Source of the DNA: an uncultured Mediterranea sp.
GTDB taxonomy: Bacteria > Bacteroidota > Bacteroidia > Bacteroidales > Bacteroidaceae
Length of the DNA stretch: 64,000 bases
NCBI RefSeq assembly: GCF_902493215.1
Contig: NZ_CABUOL010000001.1
Coordinates: 289,282-353,281 of the forward strand
Direction of reading: 5' to 3'
Below, one piece after another: positions 1-6,862 of this stretch. A program made the position numbers and the translations under genes. A model generated the notes under the pieces. That model was given only the letters and a program-made list of their open reading frames with translations. It ran no database searches and had not been told where the DNA came from. Numbering within the stretch: the stretch's first letter is position 1; each line of letters begins with the position of its first letter.

Positions 1-511
1 TCTGAAAATCTTTCCCTGCATACCAATCCAGCACATCTTTCACAAAAGGACAACCGGCCTGCGCTCCCATCACTGCAGCCTGAATCTGCATGCCCGATAT
101 GTAACCGTCACCCATACGGGTACCATCCTCGGCTATCAGGCGAGCAGTATCCGTTTGTAACAATTGAGTAGGATGATGTTCCACACACGAAAAGAAAGAA
201 TAACGCAGAAACTCGTCAAACGGTTTCAGCACTTTCACATCTGAATCGAGATAAATGCCTCCCTCCGTATACAATGCATACATACGGATATAATCGGCAG
301 CAAACGCCCATTTGCGAGCCTCGAAAGCCTGACGAACATAGGGAACTGAATCTATGTCAAAGTTATCTGTATTCCACAACTTGACTTCGTAGTCGGGCAT
401 AACCTTCTTCCACGTATCCATACACCGACGAATCTTCAATGGATAAGGATCGTTACTCAACCAGCAAAAATGAATTACCTTGGGGATCAGTGTTTCTTGA
501 GTTTCTTCCAT
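1..511 (-). CDS. GT32-like sugar glycosyltransferase (partial, C-terminus beyond window)
   Basis: This is a minus-strand gene cut by the left window edge; about 170 N-terminal residues are visible. The reverse complement from the ATG at 511 gives a protein with the pattern IPKVIHFCWL near its start, then ADYIRMYALYTEGGIYLDSD. That is the Gly_transf_sug / OCH1-like (GT32) signature, in which DSD is the metal- and nucleotide-sugar-binding DXD motif. Such enzymes add a sugar to lipopolysaccharide, capsule or glycolipid on the cytoplasmic side. The start overlaps the last 25 bases of the upstream kinase-like gene in another frame, which suggests translational coupling and a shared role in cell-surface glycan assembly. 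The donor and acceptor sugars cannot be read from the sequence. Confidence 0.8.
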   Translation of the reverse strand, partial: MEETQETLIPKVIHFCWLSNDPYPLKIRRCMDTWKKVMPDYEVKLWNTDNFDIDSVPYVRQAFEARKWAFAADYIRMYALYTEGGIYLDSDVKVLKPFDEFLRYSFFSCVEHHPTQLLQTDTARLIAEDGTRMGDGYISGMQIQAAVMGAQAGCPFVKDVLDWYAGKDFQ

Positions 512-1239
512 TGTTCTTTCCGTTTATGTTTCAATTCCAACTTTTCTAAATAATGCAAGGCCTTCTGTTCGGTTTCGTCCGGATTCCATTCTCTCAATTT
601 CGCATACTCACGTACCATATAACAGAACAAGTCACGACGATGCGTCATGGTGCGCAAGTTATAAAGACAGGATTCTTCATCCGGACAATGTTCCATAAAA
701 CGAGAACGGTTGGTATCGATGATGGTAAAAGTATAACGTCCATCTTCCATTTTCCGATAAAGGAAATTACCAAAATTCAAATCTCCGTGCAGAATGCCTT
801 TCAAATGCATCCGACAAATCAGCTCTGCCAAAGACTGTGCCAACTGCTCATCATAATGCTCTACAGGAACCAAAGCCGGAAAAGCTGGAGGATTCTCGCA
901 ATACAAAGATACAAAGTAGCCTATTCGGAACAATCCCCACCGGTAATCTTCAATATAAGCGACCGACGCAGGCGTATCAAACCCACGTTCCTGGAAGATT
1001 CTTGCAAAACGATAAGCTTTCTCAGCCTTTGTCCTGCAAAAGAAAGTATAAGCAATCTGCTGAATAAAATTAACCGGTTTGAAACGCTTTACAACCAGGC
1101 GTACACCGCCTTCTTCAAAGCAGCGAACCACATTCCGTCCGTCGTGCAACGTCTTTCCCCCTTCCACATCAAATCGCAGAGGAAGTCCAGACAACCATTC
1201 GGACAAAAAGTCGAAGTTCTTATTTATATGAATTTTCAT
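487..1239 (-). CDS. LPS core heptose/Kdo kinase-like protein (WaaP/KdkA family)
   Basis: A protein of about 250 residues with the protein-kinase-like core of the lipopolysaccharide kinases. HGDLNFGN near residue 155 is the catalytic loop, and IIDTNR about 20 residues later is the metal-binding motif. No signal peptide or membrane segment is visible, so it should act on the cytoplasmic face and phosphorylate a Kdo or heptose of the LPS core. I chose the ATG at 1239 over the one at 1245 because a -7 box on this strand (1260-1267) puts the transcript start only a few bases before 1245. Its 3' end overlaps the GT32-like gene, consistent with an LPS operon. The exact sugar target is inferred from the family only. 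Confidence 0.75.
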   Translation of the reverse strand: MKIHINKNFDFLSEWLSGLPLRFDVEGGKTLHDGRNVVRCFEEGGVRLVVKRFKPVNFIQQIAYTFFCRTKAEKAYRFARIFQERGFDTPASVAYIEDYRWGLFRIGYFVSLYCENPPAFPALVPVEHYDEQLAQSLAELICRMHLKGILHGDLNFGNFLYRKMEDGRYTFTIIDTNRSRFMEHCPDEESCLYNLRTMTHRRDLFCYMVREYAKLREWNPDETEQKALHYLEKLELKHKRKEQWKKLKKH

Positions 1240-1259
1240 TCTCAATATATTCTAATTGA

Positions 1260-1267
1260 CAAAAGTA
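1260..1267 (-). promoter_or_regulatory. Bacteroides -7 box for the LPS-kinase-like gene
   Basis: On the minus strand this reads TACTTTTG, matching the Bacteroides sigma-ABfr consensus TAnnTTTG. A weak ATTG sits about 20 bases further upstream in the -33 position. It lies back to back with the pdxB promoter, so the two genes are divergently transcribed from one short region. Confidence 0.5.
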
Positions 1268-1274
1268 GAGAATA

Positions 1275-1306
1275 TTTCTCATATCTGCAATATTTATATA
1301 CCTTTG
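1275..1306 (+). promoter_or_regulatory. Bacteroides-type promoter of pdxB
   Basis: TACCTTTG at 1299-1306 is a perfect TAnnTTTG -7 box. TTTC at 1275-1278 is one base off the TTTG -33 element, with a 20-base spacer. The ATG of pdxB follows 22 bases after the -7 box. Confidence 0.6.
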
Positions 1307-1328
1307 CCCCAGTAAATCCTCAAACCAC

Positions 1329-2372
1329 ATGAAAGTTATAGTCGACGACAAAATTCCGTTTATCAGAGAAGCGCTGGCCGGCATTGCCGACGAAGCCGTC
1401 TACGTGCCCGGCAAGGACTTCACGCCCGAACTTGTCAAGGATGCCGATGCCTTGATTGTCCGCACCCGCACCCGTTGCGACCGCCACTTGCTCGAGGGCA
1501 GCCGCGTGCGCTTCATCGCCACCGCCACCATCGGCTTCGACCACATCGACACGGTTTATTGCCAGGAAGCAGGTATTACGTGGCAGAATGCTCCTGGCTG
1601 CAATTCAGCCTCTGTAGCTCAATACATGCACTCCTCCCTCCTGCTCCTCCAACGCCAGAAGGGCTTCCGGCTGGAGGGCAAGACGCTGGGCGTCATCGGT
1701 GTAGGCAATGTGGGCACAAAAGTGGCGCAGGTAGGCCGCGAACTGGGTATGCGCGTCCTGTTGAACGACCCTCCACGACAGGAGAAGGAAGGAGGAGACC
1801 TCTTCTCTCCGCTGGAGCAGCTGATGGAAGAATGCGACGTGCTGACCTTCCACGTCCCCCTTATCCGCGAAGAGGCTCACAAGACTTTTCACCTGGCTGA
1901 TGCAGCCTTCTTCGGCCGCCTGAAGCGACGCCCCGTCATCGCCAACACCTCGCGCGGCGAAGTCATCGAGACACAAGCCCTGCTCCACGCCCTGCAGGAA
2001 GGCAAGGTGCGCGACGCCATCATCGACGTCTGGGAGCACGAACCCGACATCAACCTCAACCTGCTCGACCACGTCTTCATCGGCACGCCCCACATTGCCG
2101 GCTATTCGGCCGACGGCAAGGCCAACGCCACCCGCATGTCGCTCGACGCGCTGTGCCGCTTCTTCCACATCGATGCCCACTACCGCATTGAGCCGCCCGC
2201 ACCGCCCCAGCCCCTTATCGAGGCCCATGACCTGACGGAAGCCAGCCTCGCCATGTACGACCCGCGGCGCGATGACCAAGCCCTGCGCCTCCACCCCGAA
2301 TGCTTCGAGAAGCTTCGCGGCGACTATCCCCTGCGACGCGAAAAAGAGGCCTTCCAAGTGAACTATATTTAA
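1329..2372 (+). CDS. pdxB: Erythronate-4-phosphate dehydrogenase
   Basis: A 347-residue D-isomer-specific 2-hydroxyacid dehydrogenase. It oxidises 4-phospho-D-erythronate with NAD, the second step of DXP-dependent pyridoxal phosphate synthesis, in the cytoplasm. Visible features are the Rossmann motif GVIGVGNVGTKVA (around residues 120-132), the catalytic arginine in NTSRGEVI, the catalytic glutamate in DVWEHEPDIN and the catalytic histidine in TPHIAGYSADG. The C-terminal part after about residue 285 fits the PdxB dimerisation domain, and EHEPDIN with AGYSADGK separates it from SerA-type enzymes. It is transcribed alone from its own promoter, and its 3' end faces purN across a short repeat array. 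Confidence 0.9.
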   Translation: MKVIVDDKIPFIREALAGIADEAVYVPGKDFTPELVKDADALIVRTRTRCDRHLLEGSRVRFIATATIGFDHIDTVYCQEAGITWQNAPGCNSASVAQYMHSSLLLLQRQKGFRLEGKTLGVIGVGNVGTKVAQVGRELGMRVLLNDPPRQEKEGGDLFSPLEQLMEECDVLTFHVPLIREEAHKTFHLADAAFFGRLKRRPVIANTSRGEVIETQALLHALQEGKVRDAIIDVWEHEPDINLNLLDHVFIGTPHIAGYSADGKANATRMSLDALCRFFHIDAHYRIEPPAPPQPLIEAHDLTEASLAMYDPRRDDQALRLHPECFEKLRGDYPLRREKEAFQVNYI

Positions 2373-2380
2373 GCGAAAAA

Positions 2381-2446
2381 GAAAAGGCTGCTTTCCTTCG
2401 ACGAAAACAGCCTTTTCCTTCGGAGAAAGCATTGCTTTCCTCCCGC
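2381..2446. repeat. 22-bp-period tandem array, locus A (3 units)
   Basis: Three consecutive 22-bp units start at 2381, 2403 and 2425. Each begins GAAAA or GAAAG and contains a GCTTTCC or CCTTTTCC core followed by a short spacer. The array fills the space between the convergent pdxB and purN genes. Neighbouring units can pair with each other (AAAAGGCTG with CAGCCTTTT), so on RNA it would form a hairpin and could also terminate transcription. The core GAAAGCATTGC recurs in the array at 56948. Confidence 0.7.
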
Positions 2447-2460
2447 TTGCCCTACTTCTG

Positions 2461-3036
2461 TCAAATCTCGGCCAACAATCGTTCGATGACCTGCGGATAG
2501 TGCTCGTACTCCAACGCATGCACCCGCATCGCCACGTCTTCCGCCGTATCCTCTGGAAAAACAGGGCAACTGAATTGGGCGATGATGTCCCCTTCGTCAT
2601 AGTGCTCATTGATATATTGGATGGTGATGCCGCTCTCGTGCTCGCCCGCCTCCACGACGGCCTGATGGACACGGTCGCCATACATGCCTTTACCGCCGAA
2701 CTTGGGCAAAAGCGAGGGATGAATATTTATGATGCGTTGTGGATAAGCATGCAACAATACATCGGGCACCTTGGCCAAGAAGCCGGCCAGCACAATGAAG
2801 TCCACCCGATAGTCAGCCAAAAGCTTCATGACCTCCTCGCCGGTTGCCCACTTCTCCTTACCTATATATATACAAGGAACATGCAAGTCTTCCACCCGTT
2901 TGAAGACATTCACATTCTGACGGTTAGACACGACCAGCACCACCCTGTCTTCTCCTCCTTCCGTTTGGAAATAACGGATGATGTTTTCGGCATTCGTACC
3001 GTTACCCGAAGCCAAAATTGCAACATTTTTCCCCAT
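2461..3036 (-). CDS. purN: Phosphoribosylglycinamide formyltransferase
   Basis: A 191-residue protein of normal PurN length. It transfers the formyl group of 10-formyl-THF to GAR, the third step of de novo purine synthesis. The N-terminus VAILASGNGTNAENI is the GAR-binding loop. NIHPSLLPKFGGKGMYG holds the catalytic Asn and His, and YDEGDIIAQ holds the catalytic Asp. An AAGGAGG Shine-Dalgarno-like stretch lies five bases before the ATG, which is unusual in Bacteroides, where such sites are rarely used. It is divergent from acpP. Confidence 0.93.
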   Translation of the reverse strand: MGKNVAILASGNGTNAENIIRYFQTEGGEDRVVLVVSNRQNVNVFKRVEDLHVPCIYIGKEKWATGEEVMKLLADYRVDFIVLAGFLAKVPDVLLHAYPQRIINIHPSLLPKFGGKGMYGDRVHQAVVEAGEHESGITIQYINEHYDEGDIIAQFSCPVFPEDTAEDVAMRVHALEYEHYPQVIERLLAEI

Positions 3037-3048
3037 AAAACCTCCTTA

Positions 3049-3081
3049 TTTTTGCACAAAAGACTGTTTTTTGTGCAAAAA
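3049..3081. promoter_or_regulatory. Stem-loop in the purN leader
   Basis: TTTTTGCACAAAA (3049-3061) pairs with TTTTGTGCAAAAA (3069-3081), a perfect 13-bp stem with a 7-base loop. It lies immediately upstream of the purN ribosome-binding region on the minus strand and downstream of a candidate -7 box at 3141-3148 (minus strand TATTTTTG). It would be part of the purN 5' leader. A role in controlling purN is inference only. Confidence 0.45.
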
Positions 3082-3103
3082 ATTGCATTTAATTCGTCAA
3101 ATA

Positions 3104-3135
3104 TTTGCTCAGAACAATAAATATTCATTCCTTTG
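3104..3135 (+). promoter_or_regulatory. Promoter of acpP
   Basis: TTTG at 3104-3107 and TTCCTTTG at 3128-3135 are separated by 20 bases and fit the Bacteroides -33/-7 pattern with one mismatch in the -7 box. They sit about 50 bases ahead of the acpP start. A minus-strand -7 box for purN (3141-3148) lies just downstream, so the divergent promoters overlap. Confidence 0.5.
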
Positions 3136-3187
3136 CAACGCAAAAATAGAGAAATAAACTCAATTTATTAACTAAAAACTTAAAGTT

Positions 3188-3424
3188 ATGTCTGAAATTG
3201 CATCAAGAGTGAAAGCGATTATCGTCGATAAATTAGGCGTAGAAGAATCAGAAGTTACTAACGAAGCTAGCTTCACTAACGACCTGGGAGCTGATTCTCT
3301 TGACACTGTAGAACTTATCATGGAATTCGAAAAAGAATTCGGCATTTCTATCCCCGACGATCAAGCTGAGAAGATTGCTACCGTAGGTGACGCCGTATCT
3401 TACATCGAAGAGCACGCTAAGTAA
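3188..3424 (+). CDS. acpP: Acyl carrier protein
   Basis: A 78-residue acidic protein that carries acyl chains on 4'-phosphopantetheine during fatty acid and lipid A synthesis. The attachment serine is Ser37 in DLGADSLDTVEL. The length and the C-terminal YIEEHAK pattern are typical. It is followed 24 bases later by fabF, the conserved acpP-fabF order. It sits in the cytoplasm and should be strongly expressed; the upstream promoter is close to consensus. Confidence 0.97.
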   Translation: MSEIASRVKAIIVDKLGVEESEVTNEASFTNDLGADSLDTVELIMEFEKEFGISIPDDQAEKIATVGDAVSYIEEHAK

Positions 3425-3448
3425 TTTTTATCCATCAGTTTTTAGAAC

Positions 3449-4714
3449 ATGGAATTAAAAAGAGTTGTAGTAACAGGTCTCGGTGCCATTACCCCCATTG
3501 GAAACAACGTCCAGGAATTCTGGGACAACCTTGTCAATGGAGTTAGTGGGGCGGGACCTATTACTCATTTCGACGCATCATTATTCAAGACCCAGTTTGC
3601 CTGCGAAGTGAAGAACTTCAACGCAAGCGAATATATCGACCGCAAGGAAGCCCGCAAGATGGACCTCTACACCCAGTATGCCATCGGCGTGGCCAAGCAA
3701 GCCGTTACAGATTCTGGTCTTGATGTCGAAAATGAGGATTTGAACAAAATTGGTGTTATATTCGGTGCCGGTATCGGCGGTATCCGCACATTCGAAGAAG
3801 AAGCAGGCAACTATGCACTGACGGGCAAGGAAAACGGTCCCAAGTTCAATCCGTTCTTCATCCCCAAGATGATTTCGGACATTGCAGCCGGACAGATTTC
3901 CATTCTGTACGGTTTCCACGGACCCAACTATGCTACGTGCTCGGCTTGCGCCACTTCGACCAATGCCATTGCCGATGCATTCAACCTGATCCGTCTGGGC
4001 AAAGCCAATGCCATCGTAACAGGTGGTTCGGAAGCTGCCATCGCCGCTTGCGGTGTAGGCGGATTCAACGCCATGCACGCATTGTCCACCCGCAACGACT
4101 CACCCGAAACGGCATCACGTCCGTTCAGCGCCAGCCGCGACGGCTTCGTAATGGGTGAAGGAGGCGGTTGTCTCGTGCTGGAGGAACTGGAGCACGCAAA
4201 AGCGCGCGGCGCCAAGATTTATGCTGAGGTAGCCGGTGTAGGCATGTCGGCCGACGCCCATCACCTGACAGCATCACACCCCGAAGGACTGGGAGCCAAA
4301 CTCGTGATGAGAAACGCTCTGGAGGATGCAGAGATGCAACCCGAACAGATTGACTACATCAACGTACACGGTACATCCACTCCGGTGGGCGACATTTCGG
4401 AAGTAAAAGCCATCCAGGAAGTATTCGGCAAGCACGCCTACGAACTGAACATCAGCTCGACCAAATCTATGACAGGTCACTTGCTGGGTGCAGCCGGTGC
4501 CGTAGAAGCCATTGCCAGCATTCTGGCCATCAAGAATGGCATCGTACCTCCGACCATCAACCACACTGAGGGCGACAACGACGAGAACATCGACTACGAC
4601 CTGAACTTCACGTTCAACAAGGCTCAGAAGCGTGAAATCAACGCTGCCTTGTCCAATACCTTTGGTTTTGGCGGTCACAACGCTTGTGTCATCTTCAAGA
4701 AATACGCAGAGTAA
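3449..4714 (+). CDS. fabF: 3-oxoacyl-ACP synthase II
   Basis: A 421-residue condensing enzyme that elongates acyl-ACP with malonyl-ACP in fatty acid synthesis. The catalytic Cys is in TCSACATS, and the two catalytic histidines are in NVHGTSTPVGD and TGHLLGAAGAVEA. The C-terminal NTFGFGGHNACVIF is the standard KAS II ending. It is cotranscribed with acpP and leads directly into rnc with a 4-base gap, so the three genes probably form one operon. Confidence 0.96.
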   Translation: MELKRVVVTGLGAITPIGNNVQEFWDNLVNGVSGAGPITHFDASLFKTQFACEVKNFNASEYIDRKEARKMDLYTQYAIGVAKQAVTDSGLDVENEDLNKIGVIFGAGIGGIRTFEEEAGNYALTGKENGPKFNPFFIPKMISDIAAGQISILYGFHGPNYATCSACATSTNAIADAFNLIRLGKANAIVTGGSEAAIAACGVGGFNAMHALSTRNDSPETASRPFSASRDGFVMGEGGGCLVLEELEHAKARGAKIYAEVAGVGMSADAHHLTASHPEGLGAKLVMRNALEDAEMQPEQIDYINVHGTSTPVGDISEVKAIQEVFGKHAYELNISSTKSMTGHLLGAAGAVEAIASILAIKNGIVPPTINHTEGDNDENIDYDLNFTFNKAQKREINAALSNTFGFGGHNACVIFKKYAE

Positions 4715-4718
4715 AGTC

Positions 4719-5690
4719 GTGTTACGTAACCAGATAGACAGAATAAGGCTCTTGTTCCATAAGGAACGGGAGTCTTATTTTTGTTTCTATCGCATCCTGG
4801 GATTCTTTCCCCGCAACCTGAAAGTCTATCAACAGGCTTTGCTCCACAAATCCACCTCGCTCCGTTCGGAGGAAGGAAGACCCATCAACAACGAACGCCT
4901 GGAGTTTTTGGGCGATGCCATTCTCGACGCCATCGTGGGCGACATCGTGTTCAAGCACTTCGAAGGCAAGCGTGAAGGTTTCCTGACCAACACACGCTCC
5001 AAAATCGTACAACGCGAAACACTGAACAAGTTGGCCGTAGAAATCGGCCTGGACAAGCTCGTGAAGTATGCCTCGCGCTCTTCCTCGCACAACAGCTACA
5101 TGTACGGCAACGCATTCGAGGCCTTCATCGGCGCCATCTACCTTGACCAAGGGTACGACCGATGCAAGCAATTCATCGAGCAGAAAATCTTCAAACAATA
5201 CATCGACCTGGACAAGATGTCGCGCAAGGAGATGAACTTCAAGTCGAAGCTCATCGAATGGAGCCAGAAGCACAAGGTAGAAGTTTCGTTTGAACTCATC
5301 GAGCAGTTCATCGACCACGAAAACAACCCTATGTTCCAAACCGAAGTACGTATAGAAGGACTTCCGGCAGGAACAGGCACGGGATATTCCAAGAAGGAAT
5401 CCCAGCAGAACGCCGCGCAGATGGCACTCAAGAAACTCAAATCCGACGAAGCCTTCAAAGCAGAGATAGAACGGCTGAAGGCCGAACATCAGGCCGCCGC
5501 CACAACCATAGACGATCCTCTGCCTGCCGACGAAGCTCCGGCGACCGAAGCCTCTGAGGCAGAAGTTTCCCTGACCTCCGTCGAAGTGGAAATATCTGTT
5601 TCCGAAACACCCATTATAGAAAAACAGGAAGCCGACGAAGCTCCCTGCCCTTCCGAAGATTCTTCTTATCCGAAGCAGACGCCCATCTGA
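4719..5690 (+). CDS. rnc: Ribonuclease III with long acidic C-terminal tail
   Basis: Cleaves double-stranded RNA in rRNA and mRNA processing. The catalytic signature NERLEFLGDAILDAIVGD lies near residue 60, the second acidic site in NAFEAFIGAIYLDQGYD. A double-stranded RNA binding domain (about residues 165-240) ends in NAAQMALKKLK. After it comes a tail of roughly 75 residues rich in Glu, Ala, Ser and Pro, which typical RNase III lacks. The best start is the GTG at 4719, giving MLRNQIDRIRLLF, four bases after the fabF stop. An upstream in-frame ATG lies inside fabF and would add unrelated sequence. The last 25 bases overlap the convergent pfkA gene. Confidence 0.88.
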   Translation: MLRNQIDRIRLLFHKERESYFCFYRILGFFPRNLKVYQQALLHKSTSLRSEEGRPINNERLEFLGDAILDAIVGDIVFKHFEGKREGFLTNTRSKIVQRETLNKLAVEIGLDKLVKYASRSSSHNSYMYGNAFEAFIGAIYLDQGYDRCKQFIEQKIFKQYIDLDKMSRKEMNFKSKLIEWSQKHKVEVSFELIEQFIDHENNPMFQTEVRIEGLPAGTGTGYSKKESQQNAAQMALKKLKSDEAFKAEIERLKAEHQAAATTIDDPLPADEAPATEASEAEVSLTSVEVEISVSETPIIEKQEADEAPCPSEDSSYPKQTPI

Positions 5691-6676
5691 CGTCCCTGTA
5701 CGACCAAATCATTGTCTTCGGTCACCAGCTTCAACTTTCCGGCCACCTCCTCGAGCGGCAGGGACGAAATGTCATTACCCTGCAAGGTGACCATACGGCC
5801 GAACAGGCCGCTGGCTATCAGCTCTGTGGCATGCCCGCCCATACGTGTGGACAGATTGCGGTCGAAAGGTGTGGGCGAACCGCCGCGCTGAATATAGCCG
5901 AGTACCGTTTCGCGTGTCTCAATACCTGTTTCGTATTCTATCTCCTGAGCAATGTACTCTCCTGCCCGCTTCCGCCCGTCGGTCGGAATACCTTCGGCCA
6001 CCACCACAATGGAGTAAGGACGCCCTTTGCGCAGACGGTTCAGGATGACTTCGCCAATGTTATGGATATTATAAGGAATTTCGGGTATCAGGATTACGTC
6101 GCCACCACCGGCCATACCTGAATACAAAGCAATCCAGCCGGCCTTGTGCCCCATCACTTCGATGACCATCACACGCTTGTGCGAACTTGCCGTGGAGTGC
6201 AGACGGTCGATGGCATCGGTGGCTATGCTCACCGCCGTATCGAAGCCGAAGGAAAAATCTGTTCCCCAAATGTCGTTGTCGATGGTCTTAGGCACGGATA
6301 CGATGTTCACGCCCATTGCCGTAAACTTGGCCGCCGTCTTCTGTGTACCGTTTCCACCGATGCACACCACACAGTCCAGTCCCAGTTCCTTGATGTTCTG
6401 CACAATCAAGGCCGGCTTGTCCACACCGTCCATCAGGCCTCCCCGCTTGAAAGGCTTCTCGCGCGACGTGCCGAGCACTGTCCCGCCCTGTGTCAGCAAG
6501 CCGGACAAGGAATCTTCTGTAAACGTCTCCACATCCTTGGTCATCAGCCCCTGAAAACCACTATGAATGCCGATTACCTCCATTCCATAATGGCAGATGG
6601 CCGTCTTGCACACACCGCGGATTGTCGCATTGATACCCGGACAATCGCCTCCTGAAGTCAAAATACCGATTCTCAT
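5666..6676 (-). CDS. pfkA: 6-phosphofructokinase
   Basis: A 336-residue group A phosphofructokinase that makes fructose 1,6-bisphosphate in glycolysis. The N-terminal GILTSGGDCPGINATIRG is the nucleotide-binding start, VPKTIDNDIWGTD carries the catalytic Asp, and the fructose-6-phosphate site is in MGHKAGW. The second phosphate loop reads GGNGT rather than GGDGS; glycine is kept at the position that is Asp in pyrophosphate-dependent enzymes, which suggests ATP use, but the metal-binding Asp is Asn. A GGAGGT stretch precedes the ATG. Its 3' end overlaps rnc on the opposite strand by 25 bases. Confidence 0.92.
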   Translation of the reverse strand: MRIGILTSGGDCPGINATIRGVCKTAICHYGMEVIGIHSGFQGLMTKDVETFTEDSLSGLLTQGGTVLGTSREKPFKRGGLMDGVDKPALIVQNIKELGLDCVVCIGGNGTQKTAAKFTAMGVNIVSVPKTIDNDIWGTDFSFGFDTAVSIATDAIDRLHSTASSHKRVMVIEVMGHKAGWIALYSGMAGGGDVILIPEIPYNIHNIGEVILNRLRKGRPYSIVVVAEGIPTDGRKRAGEYIAQEIEYETGIETRETVLGYIQRGGSPTPFDRNLSTRMGGHATELIASGLFGRMVTLQGNDISSLPLEEVAGKLKLVTEDNDLVVQGRQMGVCFG

Positions 6677-6826
6677 ATAGTACCTCCGTTCCTTCTTTTC
6701 CCCTTTCGGAGAAAATATTTTATCATTACGTCGTATAAAGTGGTCAACATGTCAGTTTGCACCACAAATGCAGCCGTAAAGATAGAAAAAAAACAGAAAA
6801 AAGATAGAGAAGAGCGGAAATAAGAT

Positions 6827-6834
6827 TACTTTTG
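6827..6834 (+). promoter_or_regulatory. -7 box upstream of the GH3-auxin-family gene
   Basis: TACTTTTG matches TAnnTTTG exactly. No clear -33 TTTG is present at the right distance. A transcript from here would begin near 6841, which rules out the in-frame ATG at 6836 and supports the start at 6863. Confidence 0.5.
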
Positions 6835-6862
6835 CGTGCAGAATCTGATTTCAATAAGAAAG

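Noticed and set aside
553..1332. Long plus-strand open frame opposite the LPS-kinase-like gene
   Set aside because: It is a shadow: the minus-strand frame has kinase motifs and a promoter, while this one has no recognisable motif.
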